Source: Aquimonas sp044377145
GTDB taxonomy: Bacteria > Pseudomonadota > Gammaproteobacteria > Xanthomonadales > Xanthomonadaceae
Assembly: GCF_044377145.1 (NCBI RefSeq)
Contig: NZ_JBILJQ010000010.1
Location: 1 to 64,000, forward strand
Reading direction: 5' to 3'
DNA length: 64,000 nucleotides
Of the stretch, positions 48,101-57,150 are shown piece after piece. Within the stretch, counting starts at the first letter, position 1. Each line of letters opens with the position of its first letter. Under the pieces are notes generated by a model that made no database searches, was not told where the DNA came from, and worked only from the letters and a program-made list of their open reading frames with translations. A program made the position numbers and the translations under genes.

Positions 48101-48210
48101 CCATCGCCAAGGAACTCAGCGAGCGCCGCTTCGCCAAGTTCCGCAGCCTGCTCGTGCAGGTGCCCGGGCCGGCGATCTTCGGCAACGGGTTCGAGGTCGA
48201 GGTGCGCTGA
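45103..48210 (+). CDS. Secreted protein with three lamin-tail domains and a DUF3616-like propeller
   Basis: 1035 aa from ATG 45103; the frame is open far upstream, but that part is antisense to the propeller gene. The signal peptide is about 1-20 (LPAQAQ). Three LTD repeats start at about residues 22, 205 and 385, each with [RL]-[IL]-[ST]-E-[YF]-x-Y and an F-x-G-W-S-F-[DH]-D-like core. A linker with Ig-like character follows, then a DUF3616-like domain (about 690-1020; DLAGGASPDEVDIEASARIG, DRLYWLGSLGNNRSG). The end is IFGNGFEVEVR. It is probably extracellular; bacterial LTD proteins often accompany secreted hydrolases. Confidence 0.82.
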   Translation: MSLRNGCIAVLLLTALPAQAQVRITEYMYSGEEFIELSNLGANPVDFTGWSFDDNSRVPGSLPLTGFGMVAAGESVIISERGADTFREVYGLCAGLKVIGGNSAHALGRADEINLYDAQGQLVDRLTYDDATLGGPRAQNASAWVSAAGVGSNSPTAWTLSAPGDAEASAVSSNGYPASPGRSSLASPAFNPCAGPQRADLRISEFAYSGIEFVEFANVGEQTIDLTGWSFDDSSNLPGSFSLSAFGSVAAGEAVIVSELPAAEFRSRFGLCGAQKVIGDNTQNLGRSDAINLYDASGLRVDQLVYNDQAFPGSPRTDTASAWVNAAGLGNNDPVAWTLSSAGDQEGSRSATTPAGFVASPGASTRTRVLFEACPQAGSRLRLTEYMYQGANGEFMEFSNIGDAPADLSGWSFHDSGRVPGSFDLSAAGVLQPGESVVVTESVAETFREAWNLCAGQKLIGGSQPGIGRADEINLYDAFDRRVDRLTYDDQTLGGPRTQAIAAWPQPNALGANLHMGWMLAMPNDPEGSYASTGGDIGSPGRSTRAAISFDPCVPQPGLPTIVLALETTSPFLQLGTNGGSVSGVIDDPSDPAASTGIGLLIGDALAAPEQLTVTVSSSNPAVVPPEGLSLSGSGAIRQLRISPIGVGYSTLRVTVVNAAAGQAQYLISYAASAAAAAPATTVFHTGASDASTALTIGSQLMLVADDENQNLRLYDRSASGLPLGGSDFTSSLDLAGGASPDEVDIEASARIGDRLYWLGSLGNNRSGALRPNRNRVFATQLTLPAGQPELSFVDRYDFLRQDLIAWDAANGHGLGADALNFTAATAAGVEADTAAGFNVEGLSMAPDGSTAWLAFRAPLRPRGAATPALLVPVLNFDSLVVDGQPGSRPQGAASFGAPIFLDLGGRSIRSIERGSDGVYLIVAGPADYATEIAPSDFRLFVWSGDPNAAPALLPVQLSALNASGSFEAIVAADPDLAEQGGSVQLLVDNGDAVYYADGTIAKELSERRFAKFRSLLVQVPGPAIFGNGFEVEVR

Positions 48211-48447
48211 GACGCGAGTGACCGAGCGCAGGCGAGACGGTGCGATGGGACCCGCGCCGCCTCGCACAAGCCATGGATGGCTGATCAGGCGTGGTGTTGG
48301 AGTACTCGGGGCAATCCGTTGAACTCCACAACAGCCAGCAGCACCTGCGGGGAGACCGCAAGCGAAAACGCCCACGGTCTCACCAGCATCTGTGCGATGG
48401 CGCGCTCCACCCAGTGCACCGCAATCTGCGATGCCCGCTGCAAACAA
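48211..48447. other. Convergent intergenic gap, nothing recognised
   Basis: 237 nt between the converging LTD-protein and 1162-aa genes. A weak TGCGG/CCGCA dyad near 48346 has no T-tract. No other signal is seen. Confidence 0.4.
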
Positions 48448-51400
48448 TCAGCAGACATCCGGCACTGAAGTCAGCGGTGACGTTCTCAGGAAGCGTTCGT
48501 AGCCGAGATTGCCTGCGACCGGATCGGCATAGGGGCTCTCGCCGGGCAGGGTTTCCACCACCAGACAACTCAGCGGTGCATCCGGGCCCAGCGTGAGCTG
48601 GGCGAGACTCGCGACGATTTCGGCGTGCGACCAGTCGGTCTTGCCGTCAGCACGCGCTTGCGCGTCGCCCGCGTAGGCGCCGTGTCGATCGCCGCGGGTC
48701 GGTTTTTGCCGGCGGGGCGGGTCGAGGCGGCGACGGCCGAGCAGGATGTTGCGGCGGTCGGCGTCATCGGCCTGGTGCACGCGGGCGTAGAGCAGGACCC
48801 ACAGTTCGGTGACGGGTTGTGCGGGACGCAGCGAGCGTCCCTCGTGCACCGGATCGGCGAACGCGGCGCTGACCGTGAGCCGGGTCCGGGTGCGAGTCAC
48901 CGCGCAGCTCAGTGGCGGCGGCGCGTGCTGGATGCCACCCACGCGCAGCGCGCGTCCAGGGAAACCCTGCGCGGTGCTCCAGACGCCGAAATGACCGACG
49001 CGGAACTCGTAGGCGAAGAATCCGAACAGCTCCGGCGCGTTGTCGGTCAGGCCGGGCGGCAGCGGCAGCAGGAAGTGACGCGGGCTGGAGGTCGGCAGCA
49101 ACATCTGCATGCTGCCCTGGCCGGCGCGGTCGTCGCCTTGCCCCGGCACGATCCGGCGGATGGGTTCGGGATCGATCGGAAGCGGCAGGTCTGGAATCTC
49201 CGGCACGTCGCCGACGACATCGGTGAGCACCGGGTCGGGTGCGCTGGTCAGCACGCGGGCGTAGTAGCGGTCTTCCGGATCGTCCGGTGCGCGGTCGAAT
49301 TCCAGCCAGACGGCCTTGCGCCGTTCCTCGGTCGACGCGTAGGACGGATCGCGCCGATAGGGCGAGAGCGCGAGACCGGCGGAGACCAGTTTCGGCACCT
49401 GCGCGGGCGGCGTGGTCACCGGCAGCACAATCGAGGCTTCGAGCGGATCGTCCTTCGAATCCGGCACGACCCGGAACACGGGAACGATCGTGTAATCCGG
49501 ACGCAGCGGCCTGGGGAAGCTGCCCGCTTGGGGTTTGGGATCGATCGCATCGAGGAAGACCAGGGTCGAGCTGTCGCGCTCGGCGTCGCCTTCGGCTTCG
49601 TGACCGGCGCTGGTACTGGCCGCGATCCGGCCGACTTCGCGGCCGTCGCGTTCGATGCGCACATGATCCAGACCGTCCCAGCTCCAGTCTCGCTGCAATT
49701 CCAGCACGGTCGCGACCAGCCACAGCCGGGTCATTTCATTGGCGGTCGCGAAATTCACGCTCGCCCCGTCGGGGCCGATGACGTGGCGCAGCAGCGAATT
49801 GACGCCGAACATCACCCGGCGTCCGCGCCGCGCCCGGAGCATGGTGTCCTTGCGGTCGAGATCAAGCGCGGCAGCGAGCCGACCGAGCGGATCCTCGGCG
49901 ATCAATGCACCCTGGCCGGCAGCACGCTGCGCGGCGACCATCGCCGGCGAGATCGGTTCGGCCGGCTGCAGGAAGAAACCTTCGATCAACGAACCGCCGC
50001 CTTGACGCAACAGATTGCGCTCGTCGCTCGCGGGTGCGCGCACCATCACCATCCTGGTCTGGCCGCGGCGCACGTCCTCGCCAGCGAAATAGTCGGCTTT
50101 CGCCGCGGCGACGGGTGTGAGTTGCAAGCGGACGTTGCGCGAGGTCGGCAGCGCGATCGGCCCGGCGGGCGCGACTGGGGTGTCGGTGGCGTCCGCCTGA
50201 TCGCTCCACTCGAAGTCGAGGGTCAGCGTGCCGCTGGGCGGATAGGCGCGCGTGGTGGTGTACAGCCGGCGATAGCGACTGGCGGCGCCCGGTTCGGGCG
50301 TTGCGACTTCGACCGCGATTTCCAGCACATCAACATCCGGATCAGGCAGCCCAGGCGGGCGGCCGGCAAGCTTGGCCGCAGCAATGTCGGCCTGCAGTTC
50401 CGCGGCCGAACCTCCGGCCATCAGGCAGGCTGGATAGCCGAGCAGCGGGCGGCTGACCTGGATTGAAGCGGGCGGGTTGGCCGGATCGGGATCGAGCGGC
50501 AGCCGCGGATCGATCTGCACGCCCACCGGACGCACGTGGCGACGGAAGTCGATGCTGGCCACCGGCTGCGGGCCGCCGTTGCGCGGCTCGGCCGCCGCGT
50601 CAGGGCCGCCGCCGGTGAGGTCGGTGAAACGCACGCGGAACTCGTAGCGCCGGCCATAGCGCAATGCGGTCGCGGGATCGACACCCTGCACCGGGCCGGC
50701 CGGAGGCGGCAGGCCGCGCAGTTCCGACACCAGCGGGTCGATGCCGATCAGTGACGGTCCGGACCACGCGGTCATATAGCTCGGCAACCAACTGCGTCCG
50801 GAATCGTCGCCGAGCAGCCGGTTGGGTGCGACCTCGATCCGCCAGTCGGTCTCGCGATTGCCGATCGCGTCGCCCTGCAGCGTGACCGCGGTGCGCGCCA
50901 GCACCAGCGATTCCCAGCTCGCTTCGTCGGCTGCGCGCACATCCACCCGATAGCCCATGACGCCCAGCGGCGCATCGACCGCGCCGGCGCTGCTGTCCAC
51001 TTGACGGTTGAACCAGCTCACGATCTGTTCGTCGTCCCAGCCGAGCTGGATGCCGCGATCCTCGGGCGGGCGCTCGCCGTCGTCGTCCGCGATCGGATCG
51101 GCCTGATGCGGTTGGCGGCCGTACACCGCCTTCGCGAACCCGTCGTCGTATTCGATCGATTCGCGGAAGACGCCGTCCCAACCGCTGCCGCCGCCAGCGA
51201 CCGCGGTCACCGGAAACAGCACCGGGCTGAACAACGCGCGCGGGCCGTCCAGCGGAGCGATCCGTGCGGCATAGACGCGCAGTGCGCCGGGGGTGCCGAT
51301 CAGTGCGCTCCAGGCGCTGCCGGGCTTGAGGGTGACGTACAGCCAGCCGCCGTCGGCGAGGATCTCCGGCGGTGGCTTGGTCGCGAACTCGCGGACCAGG

Positions 51401-51936
51401 CCGAGGGTTTCGGCCAGCAGAGGTTGACGCAGCGCCTGCGCCAGCACCTTGCCCCAGGACATCACCGGCGGCTCGACTTTCAGCGAGGTGCCTGGCGCAA
51501 TCGGGGCCTTGATCGCGCAGCGATAGCTGTCGTCGGCGAACAGAAACGGATTGCCGCCGCCGTAGCCGGTGGCCTTGCGATAGGCGGGCGGCGCGTATTT
51601 GACGATTCTCGGCGCACCGATCCGGCCGTCGATCGGGCCGACGCTGGCGTCGATGCCGAACTCGATGTTCAGCGCCTTGCAGATGCGCATCGTGTCCGGT
51701 GGCGTCGGCGAGTGCTGCGCGAACGTCGTCGCCGGGGAGCTGAAGGTCGGCAACTGCGAGGGATCAGCGACGAAGCGCAGCTCGAAATCGAAATCGGTGC
51801 TGGCGTAGGGATCGAGCCCCGCGGCTGGCGCCGAGGTCGGGTCGGTCTGCGGGGCGACCAGCAGGCGCAGGTTCAGACGTGTCCCGTCGAAGCTTTGCAG
51901 GAAGGGCAGCAGCATCAGGCGGATCGGCAGTGACAT
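48448..51936 (-). CDS. Giant protein of unknown function (1162 aa)
   Basis: No family is recognised. There is no signal peptide and no membrane helix, so it looks cytoplasmic unless carried by a dedicated secretion route. The sequence is beta-rich and proline-rich, with fibronectin-like phrases (RYGRRYEFRVRFTDLTGGGP, YPPSGTLTLDFEWSDQ, AQPVTELWVLLYARV) and few cysteines. A good Shine-Dalgarno (GGAGG) precedes the ATG at 51936. It lies 58 nt after the end of the 1530-aa gene on the same strand, and the two are likely co-transcribed. Codon use looks like the rest of the chromosome. Confidence 0.8.
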   Translation of the reverse strand: MSLPIRLMLLPFLQSFDGTRLNLRLLVAPQTDPTSAPAAGLDPYASTDFDFELRFVADPSQLPTFSSPATTFAQHSPTPPDTMRICKALNIEFGIDASVGPIDGRIGAPRIVKYAPPAYRKATGYGGGNPFLFADDSYRCAIKAPIAPGTSLKVEPPVMSWGKVLAQALRQPLLAETLGLVREFATKPPPEILADGGWLYVTLKPGSAWSALIGTPGALRVYAARIAPLDGPRALFSPVLFPVTAVAGGGSGWDGVFRESIEYDDGFAKAVYGRQPHQADPIADDDGERPPEDRGIQLGWDDEQIVSWFNRQVDSSAGAVDAPLGVMGYRVDVRAADEASWESLVLARTAVTLQGDAIGNRETDWRIEVAPNRLLGDDSGRSWLPSYMTAWSGPSLIGIDPLVSELRGLPPPAGPVQGVDPATALRYGRRYEFRVRFTDLTGGGPDAAAEPRNGGPQPVASIDFRRHVRPVGVQIDPRLPLDPDPANPPASIQVSRPLLGYPACLMAGGSAAELQADIAAAKLAGRPPGLPDPDVDVLEIAVEVATPEPGAASRYRRLYTTTRAYPPSGTLTLDFEWSDQADATDTPVAPAGPIALPTSRNVRLQLTPVAAAKADYFAGEDVRRGQTRMVMVRAPASDERNLLRQGGGSLIEGFFLQPAEPISPAMVAAQRAAGQGALIAEDPLGRLAAALDLDRKDTMLRARRGRRVMFGVNSLLRHVIGPDGASVNFATANEMTRLWLVATVLELQRDWSWDGLDHVRIERDGREVGRIAASTSAGHEAEGDAERDSSTLVFLDAIDPKPQAGSFPRPLRPDYTIVPVFRVVPDSKDDPLEASIVLPVTTPPAQVPKLVSAGLALSPYRRDPSYASTEERRKAVWLEFDRAPDDPEDRYYARVLTSAPDPVLTDVVGDVPEIPDLPLPIDPEPIRRIVPGQGDDRAGQGSMQMLLPTSSPRHFLLPLPPGLTDNAPELFGFFAYEFRVGHFGVWSTAQGFPGRALRVGGIQHAPPPLSCAVTRTRTRLTVSAAFADPVHEGRSLRPAQPVTELWVLLYARVHQADDADRRNILLGRRRLDPPRRQKPTRGDRHGAYAGDAQARADGKTDWSHAEIVASLAQLTLGPDAPLSCLVVETLPGESPYADPVAGNLGYERFLRTSPLTSVPDVC

Positions 51937-51994
51937 GGGAGCCTCCGTTCTGTGGATCGCGTCGGTGAAGGGGACAAGCGGTGCGCGGGGCGGT

Positions 51995-54900
51995 TCAGAG
52001 CACGTCGGGCGCGTCGCTTTCCAACAGCGGTCCCCGGATCACTTCGATCTTCTTGGTTTCGTACTCGACCGAGATGCTGAAGATCAGGAACACCGAGATT
52101 TCGACGGCAAAGGCCAGCTTGGCGATCTGGAACACGGTCTCGTCGGGCAGATCCTTCTGCACGATGAGTCGTGCGAGCTTGCCTTCCAGCGAGATGTCGA
52201 CCGAGACGATCGGCGGGATTTCGGCGGAGGCCTTGAGCAGGAAGCCGACGCCGTAGCCGAGCACCGTGTCGCCGAACACCGCAAAGAAGGTCAGGGCGAA
52301 CATCGCCTTGAACTCGATCGGACCCAGCTTCGGGAACTTGTAGGCGACGCCAACCCCGATCAGCACGCCGTAGGTGGTGCCGCTCTTGGTCGAGAGCTTG
52401 AGCTTGAACTTGATGATCGCGACCACGTACAGCCCAGGCACCGACTTGATCCCGAACATCGGCGAGCCGGCGACTTCCAGTTCGGCTTCGTCTGCGTCGG
52501 GCGCGACCGCCAGTTCGACCTTCACACCGGTGTCGGCGAAGATGATCGTCGGCAAGGGTTCGCCGGGGATGACCTCGAAGTCATCTCCCATGGCATCGAC
52601 GAACGGCACCTTCAGTCCGACCTTGAGCGACCAGCCGTTGGTCATCCGCACATCGGGTTTCGCCGGGATGCCGAGATCCTGCATGATCGTCAGCAGATCC
52701 TGGACGATGTCGAACGGGCCACCGAGACGCAGTCCGGGATCGGCGAAGCGGGTCGCGCGGCCGGCCTCCGCGTCGATGTTGGCGACCATCGACATCAGGT
52801 CGCCCATCGAGGTGTGGGCCATGATCTTCAGCGCGTTTTCCAGCGCAAACCGCCACGGCACCGGCGCCGCGGTGTCGAAGGTGTAGGTGACGGTCGCGCC
52901 GCTGTAGTCGATGTCGCTGCGCACGGTGCCGGCACTGCGGACCGTGCGCCGCGGGATCGCTGCGGGGAAAGTGGCGGGCGCATCCAGCCGCCAGGACTGG
53001 TCGGGGCGCACCTCGAGCGCGAACGCCGCCGAAGGCAGCGGGATCGCATCGGCCTGGCGCGGGAAGGGCCCGATCGCGGTGGCGAGGATCAGCGGATCGG
53101 CGATCACCGGACGTTCGCTGGAAACGATCCGGTGCGGGCTGGCCGCTTCGATCCGCGGGCGCCGAAAGAACGCCCGCTGGGTGCCCATCGAATGCAGGAT
53201 GCCGTAGTCGCGACCCGGGTTGGCGACGTCGAACAAATCCTCTGGATCGGCGAAGCGGTAAGGCCCGATCGCCGGTGCGCCGGCGGCGCCCTGGCGGATG
53301 ATCGGCAGGCCGCGGTCGGCCGCGACCGGCGCCGGCGCATCGAGCGCGTTTTCTGTCTCCAGCACGGACCATTCGCCTCCGCCCGGAAAGGCGAGACTGC
53401 CCCAGGCCGCCATCGCGAATTCCGGCCCGGCGATGCCGATGCCGACCCGGTGCAGACGCATGCGGTGGCGCCCGCCAGCGATCGCGATCGTAGCGTCGAT
53501 GGCGCCGCCCATCGGTCCGACCTTCTCGATCAGGGCCGCGTACATCGGCGGGGTCAGCGCCGGAATCGAGAGCTTGACGTAGCCGATCTGGCGCCGCGCC
53601 GGTACCGGCGCGGCAGCGCCATCGACGATCAGGTCAGTGTCGAAATAGGCGGCTACGAATTCGCCGCCGGCGACGCTGAAACTGGTACCGGTCTCGCGGA
53701 TGTTGCCGATCCTGGTCGCGCGCAGGACCAGCCCCGGATGGGTGGCGATGCCGCTGCCGGGGGTGGCGCGGTACGCGCCGTCGCGCACCGCGACCCAGCC
53801 GCTGTCCTGACGGGTGAACACCGCATTGCCGCGGCGTTCGAGCGTGATCGTGCGCACCACCGGGATGAAGTACGGCAGCAGGATGCTCTTGACCTGCACG
53901 ACCTCATGCGCGGCGCGGCCGTTGAGGACCTGGAATTCGGCCTTGGAGACGCCGGTTTCCGGGTCGTCCGGATTCTTCCAGTCGCTGAACAGGCTTTCGC
54001 CATGTCCGGACAGGTCGATTCGGGTCACCGGGACCAGTGCGGTCGGTTCGCCTGGGCCGAGGTAACCATTGAAGATCATGGTGACCGAAGGGCCGAGGAT
54101 GCTGGTCGCCGGCGAACCGTCGGTCGGCAGCGCGACCGGCAATTGCAGCGCATAGCCGGGCAGCGCGGGGGTTTCGCCGGCGGGCAGGGCGGGGTGCCGC
54201 GCTTCGAGACTCAACTGGTGCGCGCCCAACAGATCGTCGGCGACCGGACGCACCTCGCCGACCTTGGCGCCGCGACCGCCACCGACCGGCGCGGCGAGTC
54301 GGGTCCTGGCGAGCATGCCGAAGGGCAAGGTAAAGCGCGCGTTCGCGGGCCGTGGCGCGGCCTCCGCGAAGTTGTCGACAATCGTCTGGTAAGCGGTGAG
54401 CGGATTCATCGGCACCAGGTTCACGCTCGGCACATCGATGATCGTCGGCACGCCGCTGTTCGCGAAGCGCACTTCGTCCGGGAAGGGTTCGGGGCCCGGC
54501 TGCGAGCGCACCGGTTCCCACTGCACCGCGGGCAGGGTCAGCAGCACCAGCAGTCGGCCGTCGACCGACAGATCGAGGTCGCGCACCGCGGTCGGTTTCA
54601 AGGGCTGCTGCGCGATGCTCTCGCGCGCGTCGGCGTTGGGCGGACGCATCGCCACTCCGAAGCGGCTGGCGTTGCTCGATACATCGAGCAGCACGATCTT
54701 CGGCTGACGCTCGAAATCCAGCACATCGCCGAGCCGGTCGTTGATCGCCGATATCGACGTTCCGCGCTCCGCGCCGAACGCGCTCGCGCGGTTCGGCGCC
54801 GCTGCGATATCGGTCGCCGCCTGTGCGCTCTGCAGTGCTGATGGATCCACTGCGGCGCCGGGCGGGAGAACGAATTCCAGCTTCTCGCCGGTCGGCGAGA

Positions 54901-56587
54901 AGCCGTAGTTGCTCAGCAGGACGCCCTGCAGGCCATCGCTGCTGCGCTGGCCGAGGCCGAGATTGGCGGCATAGGGATCGGGCAGGGACGGCAGGACGCT
55001 GGCCAGGCCGTACGCCAGGATCGCGCGGCCGTTGACGATCGCATCGTCTTCGCCGAGCCGGCCGATCAGCACCGCCGCCAGCGGCGCGGTCGCGCGCAGC
55101 ACAGCGTTGGTCAGACCGAACGCGAGCGGTCGCGGCGGCTTGGCGACGACGCACAGGCCGCCGATCAGCATGTCGCGATTGCCGTCGGCATGTAACAGGA
55201 TCATCGATTGCGCCGACGGCAGCCGTGCGGCGACCCGATTGCCGGTCACGTCCACCGGCATCGGAAGGCGCAGTTCGGCGTCGACGCTCTGGATCACCAG
55301 TTCAGCCCCGTCCGCACCGGCGAAGTAATGCACTGGCGCACGATCGCGCCGCGACATGACCCATTCCGCCGGCGCCGACGCATGCACCAGAACGGGTCGC
55401 GTCGCGCGGCCGTTGGCCAAGGCGGCGCCGGCGCTGAACGCGAGTCTCGATTCGTCGAGCAGCAGCACCGCTTCGCCGAGATCCGCCTTGGCGGCTTCGC
55501 CTGTCCAGCGCGCGTGCAGGCCGCGCCTGAGCGTCAGCATCAGGGCGCCCACGCCGCTGGCGATGCCGAGGTCGGCGGGCGCGATGCTCGCCGCCGGCAG
55601 CGCCAGACCGGCCGCCCCGATTTCGGCTTCGCCGCTCGCAATGAACAGCTTCGAATCTGAATCGCGCACGGCCAGACCAGGTGCCGCCGCCCCCTCCGGC
55701 ACAGCAGTCATCGGCACGATCAGACGGTTGAGATCGGCGCGGTACTGCGCTGGACCGGGCGCGGGGGCGAGTTCGACGGTGTCGCCCCACACGCGCAGGC
55801 CGGCGTTACCGACGACTTCGATCGTCGCCGCCGCGGCGCGGATCGACAGCGCGAGGCCTTTCGGGGCTTCAAACCGGGTCGAGGCGAATGCACCGGTCGC
55901 AGCGGCGGGCACAGGCGGATCGAGCTCCACCCGCAGATCAATCGATACCCCCGCCGGGACCACCACTTCTTCGCCGCCCAGGGCGATGTCCGCGCCGAAC
56001 ACGAGGCTACCGCCGCCGATGCGAACGCCGGTATGGATGCCGGCCGGTGCCGTCGAGACCAGCCCGGTGGCGAACCACAGGCTGCCGGCGCTCAGCTGCA
56101 GCGGCTGGCCCGCGCGCAGGGTCGTGCTGATCAGCGCCGGGCCGACCTGCGCGATCGGAAGCGCGAGGAACGGCGCGCCGCCAGGGCTGCGCACGAAGCG
56201 CAACTGGCGCACGCTCCGATACAGATCGACCCACAGGGGGCGGCCGAGCCGATCGTGGATCGGTCCGATGTGTCGACTCGCTTCCAGACCGGTGCTCCAT
56301 CGCGCGCCGTCGAGCCGGGTGCTCGCGATCGGATGCCGCCGCAACACCGCTATCACATCGCCCACCCGCAGCGGCGGCGCGTTGTCGGCCCCCGTCGCCT
56401 CGGCTCGGTGCAGGTAAGCGCTGAGGGCGTGCATCGCGCTGCGGGTCGGTTCGTCATCGGCGCCAGCAGGCAGCAACGCGGCGAGATCGCCGGCGGCGTG
56501 ATCGAACAACGTGTGCACTGCGGTAGGAGGCGTGTCGGTCTTCAGCACGCCTGCTGGAAACAACGTGTCGAGGACATTGCGCGACAA
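51995..56587 (-). CDS. Giant protein of unknown function (1530 aa)
   Basis: No family is recognised and there is no signal peptide. The long middle is beta-rich (ALPAASIAPADLGIASGVGA, EAVLLLDESRLAFSAGAALA). The last 200 residues are unusual: alternating hydrophobic strands (YVVAIIKFKLKLSTKSGTTY, VLIGVGVAYKF, AMFALTFFAVFGDTVLGYGV) that look like amphipathic beta hairpins. The first start is TTG at 56587, with no ribosome site at the right distance. A strong AAGGAGAG lies 7 nt before an in-frame ATA at 56605. It is upstream of, and probably co-transcribed with, the 1162-aa gene. Confidence 0.8.
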   Translation of the reverse strand: MSRNVLDTLFPAGVLKTDTPPTAVHTLFDHAAGDLAALLPAGADDEPTRSAMHALSAYLHRAEATGADNAPPLRVGDVIAVLRRHPIASTRLDGARWSTGLEASRHIGPIHDRLGRPLWVDLYRSVRQLRFVRSPGGAPFLALPIAQVGPALISTTLRAGQPLQLSAGSLWFATGLVSTAPAGIHTGVRIGGGSLVFGADIALGGEEVVVPAGVSIDLRVELDPPVPAAATGAFASTRFEAPKGLALSIRAAAATIEVVGNAGLRVWGDTVELAPAPGPAQYRADLNRLIVPMTAVPEGAAAPGLAVRDSDSKLFIASGEAEIGAAGLALPAASIAPADLGIASGVGALMLTLRRGLHARWTGEAAKADLGEAVLLLDESRLAFSAGAALANGRATRPVLVHASAPAEWVMSRRDRAPVHYFAGADGAELVIQSVDAELRLPMPVDVTGNRVAARLPSAQSMILLHADGNRDMLIGGLCVVAKPPRPLAFGLTNAVLRATAPLAAVLIGRLGEDDAIVNGRAILAYGLASVLPSLPDPYAANLGLGQRSSDGLQGVLLSNYGFSPTGEKLEFVLPPGAAVDPSALQSAQAATDIAAAPNRASAFGAERGTSISAINDRLGDVLDFERQPKIVLLDVSSNASRFGVAMRPPNADARESIAQQPLKPTAVRDLDLSVDGRLLVLLTLPAVQWEPVRSQPGPEPFPDEVRFANSGVPTIIDVPSVNLVPMNPLTAYQTIVDNFAEAAPRPANARFTLPFGMLARTRLAAPVGGGRGAKVGEVRPVADDLLGAHQLSLEARHPALPAGETPALPGYALQLPVALPTDGSPATSILGPSVTMIFNGYLGPGEPTALVPVTRIDLSGHGESLFSDWKNPDDPETGVSKAEFQVLNGRAAHEVVQVKSILLPYFIPVVRTITLERRGNAVFTRQDSGWVAVRDGAYRATPGSGIATHPGLVLRATRIGNIRETGTSFSVAGGEFVAAYFDTDLIVDGAAAPVPARRQIGYVKLSIPALTPPMYAALIEKVGPMGGAIDATIAIAGGRHRMRLHRVGIGIAGPEFAMAAWGSLAFPGGGEWSVLETENALDAPAPVAADRGLPIIRQGAAGAPAIGPYRFADPEDLFDVANPGRDYGILHSMGTQRAFFRRPRIEAASPHRIVSSERPVIADPLILATAIGPFPRQADAIPLPSAAFALEVRPDQSWRLDAPATFPAAIPRRTVRSAGTVRSDIDYSGATVTYTFDTAAPVPWRFALENALKIMAHTSMGDLMSMVANIDAEAGRATRFADPGLRLGGPFDIVQDLLTIMQDLGIPAKPDVRMTNGWSLKVGLKVPFVDAMGDDFEVIPGEPLPTIIFADTGVKVELAVAPDADEAELEVAGSPMFGIKSVPGLYVVAIIKFKLKLSTKSGTTYGVLIGVGVAYKFPKLGPIEFKAMFALTFFAVFGDTVLGYGVGFLLKASAEIPPIVSVDISLEGKLARLIVQKDLPDETVFQIAKLAFAVEISVFLIFSISVEYETKKIEVIRGPLLESDAPDVL

Positions 56588-57150
56588 CGGGAGATCAGCG
56601 GCTATGCGAATTCTCTCCTTAGCGGCAGGTTGTCAGCTGCCCGGCAGGCTCTAGCGATTCCAAGCGGCGGCATCCCAAAGAGGGTCTGCGCGCGGCTGAG
56701 CTGATGTGGCGCTTGGCTACGTGCGAGCGGGCAGGCTGGATCTGTTACCCATAGGACTATTCAGGGATCTGCATTGCTCGATTAGCGTGACGCAGTTCGC
56801 AATCCGTGGTCACTGTCGGATCTGACAGGTACCGCATGCGGTAGCTCGGACTTGCCTGTGACCTGCCCCAGTAGCCGGACCACTCGATACTTCGTGTGTC
56901 CGCTGCGCATACCCAGCCCTTGGAGCCTCCGCACTGGCACGGCCCGCGACGCGCGTGGCGGGTGTGCTCGCGGTGGTTGGGCAGTTGGCAGTAGTCTGCA
57001 TGGCAGACTCCTCGTGCGATCCCGACGACTGAAGGCTATGGGCCCTCAGTCTGGCTCAGCGAAACCGAGCGGTGAGGCGGGAGGAGTCCATTCGATCCTT
57101 CAAGCCGAAGCCGCTTCGCGGCCCGGCTTAACTCAGGTGTTTGATTCCAA
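56588..57150. other. 563-nt gene-free region with an attC-like site at its right end
   Basis: It contains the leader of the 1530-aa gene (minus strand, AAGGAGAG at 56613-56620) and, at 57086-57145, an integron attC-like sequence. Between them the sequence has mixed composition and no supportable ORF. Confidence 0.5.
57086..57145 (+). mobile_element. Degenerate integron attC-like site
   Basis: The core stem AAGCCG-AA-GCCGC-TTC-GCGGC-C-CGGCTT (57102-57129), followed by AACTCAGGTG and GTTTGAT (57139-57145), closely follows the classic attC consensus (CAAGCCG ... CGGCTTAACTCAGGCGTTRGRY). The right core site GTTTGAT has one mismatch to GTTRRRY. The left core site is GTCCATT instead of RYYYAAC. 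It ends 5 nt before the ATG of the next ORF, as in gene cassettes. No integrase gene is in the window. Confidence 0.65.

Noticed and set aside
51935..54841. 968-codon plus-strand open frame opposite the 1530-aa gene
   Set aside because: Extremely Arg/Asp/His-rich, with no domain or ribosome site. The minus-strand frame has a normal amino acid mix, although the minus-strand protein is also unidentified.
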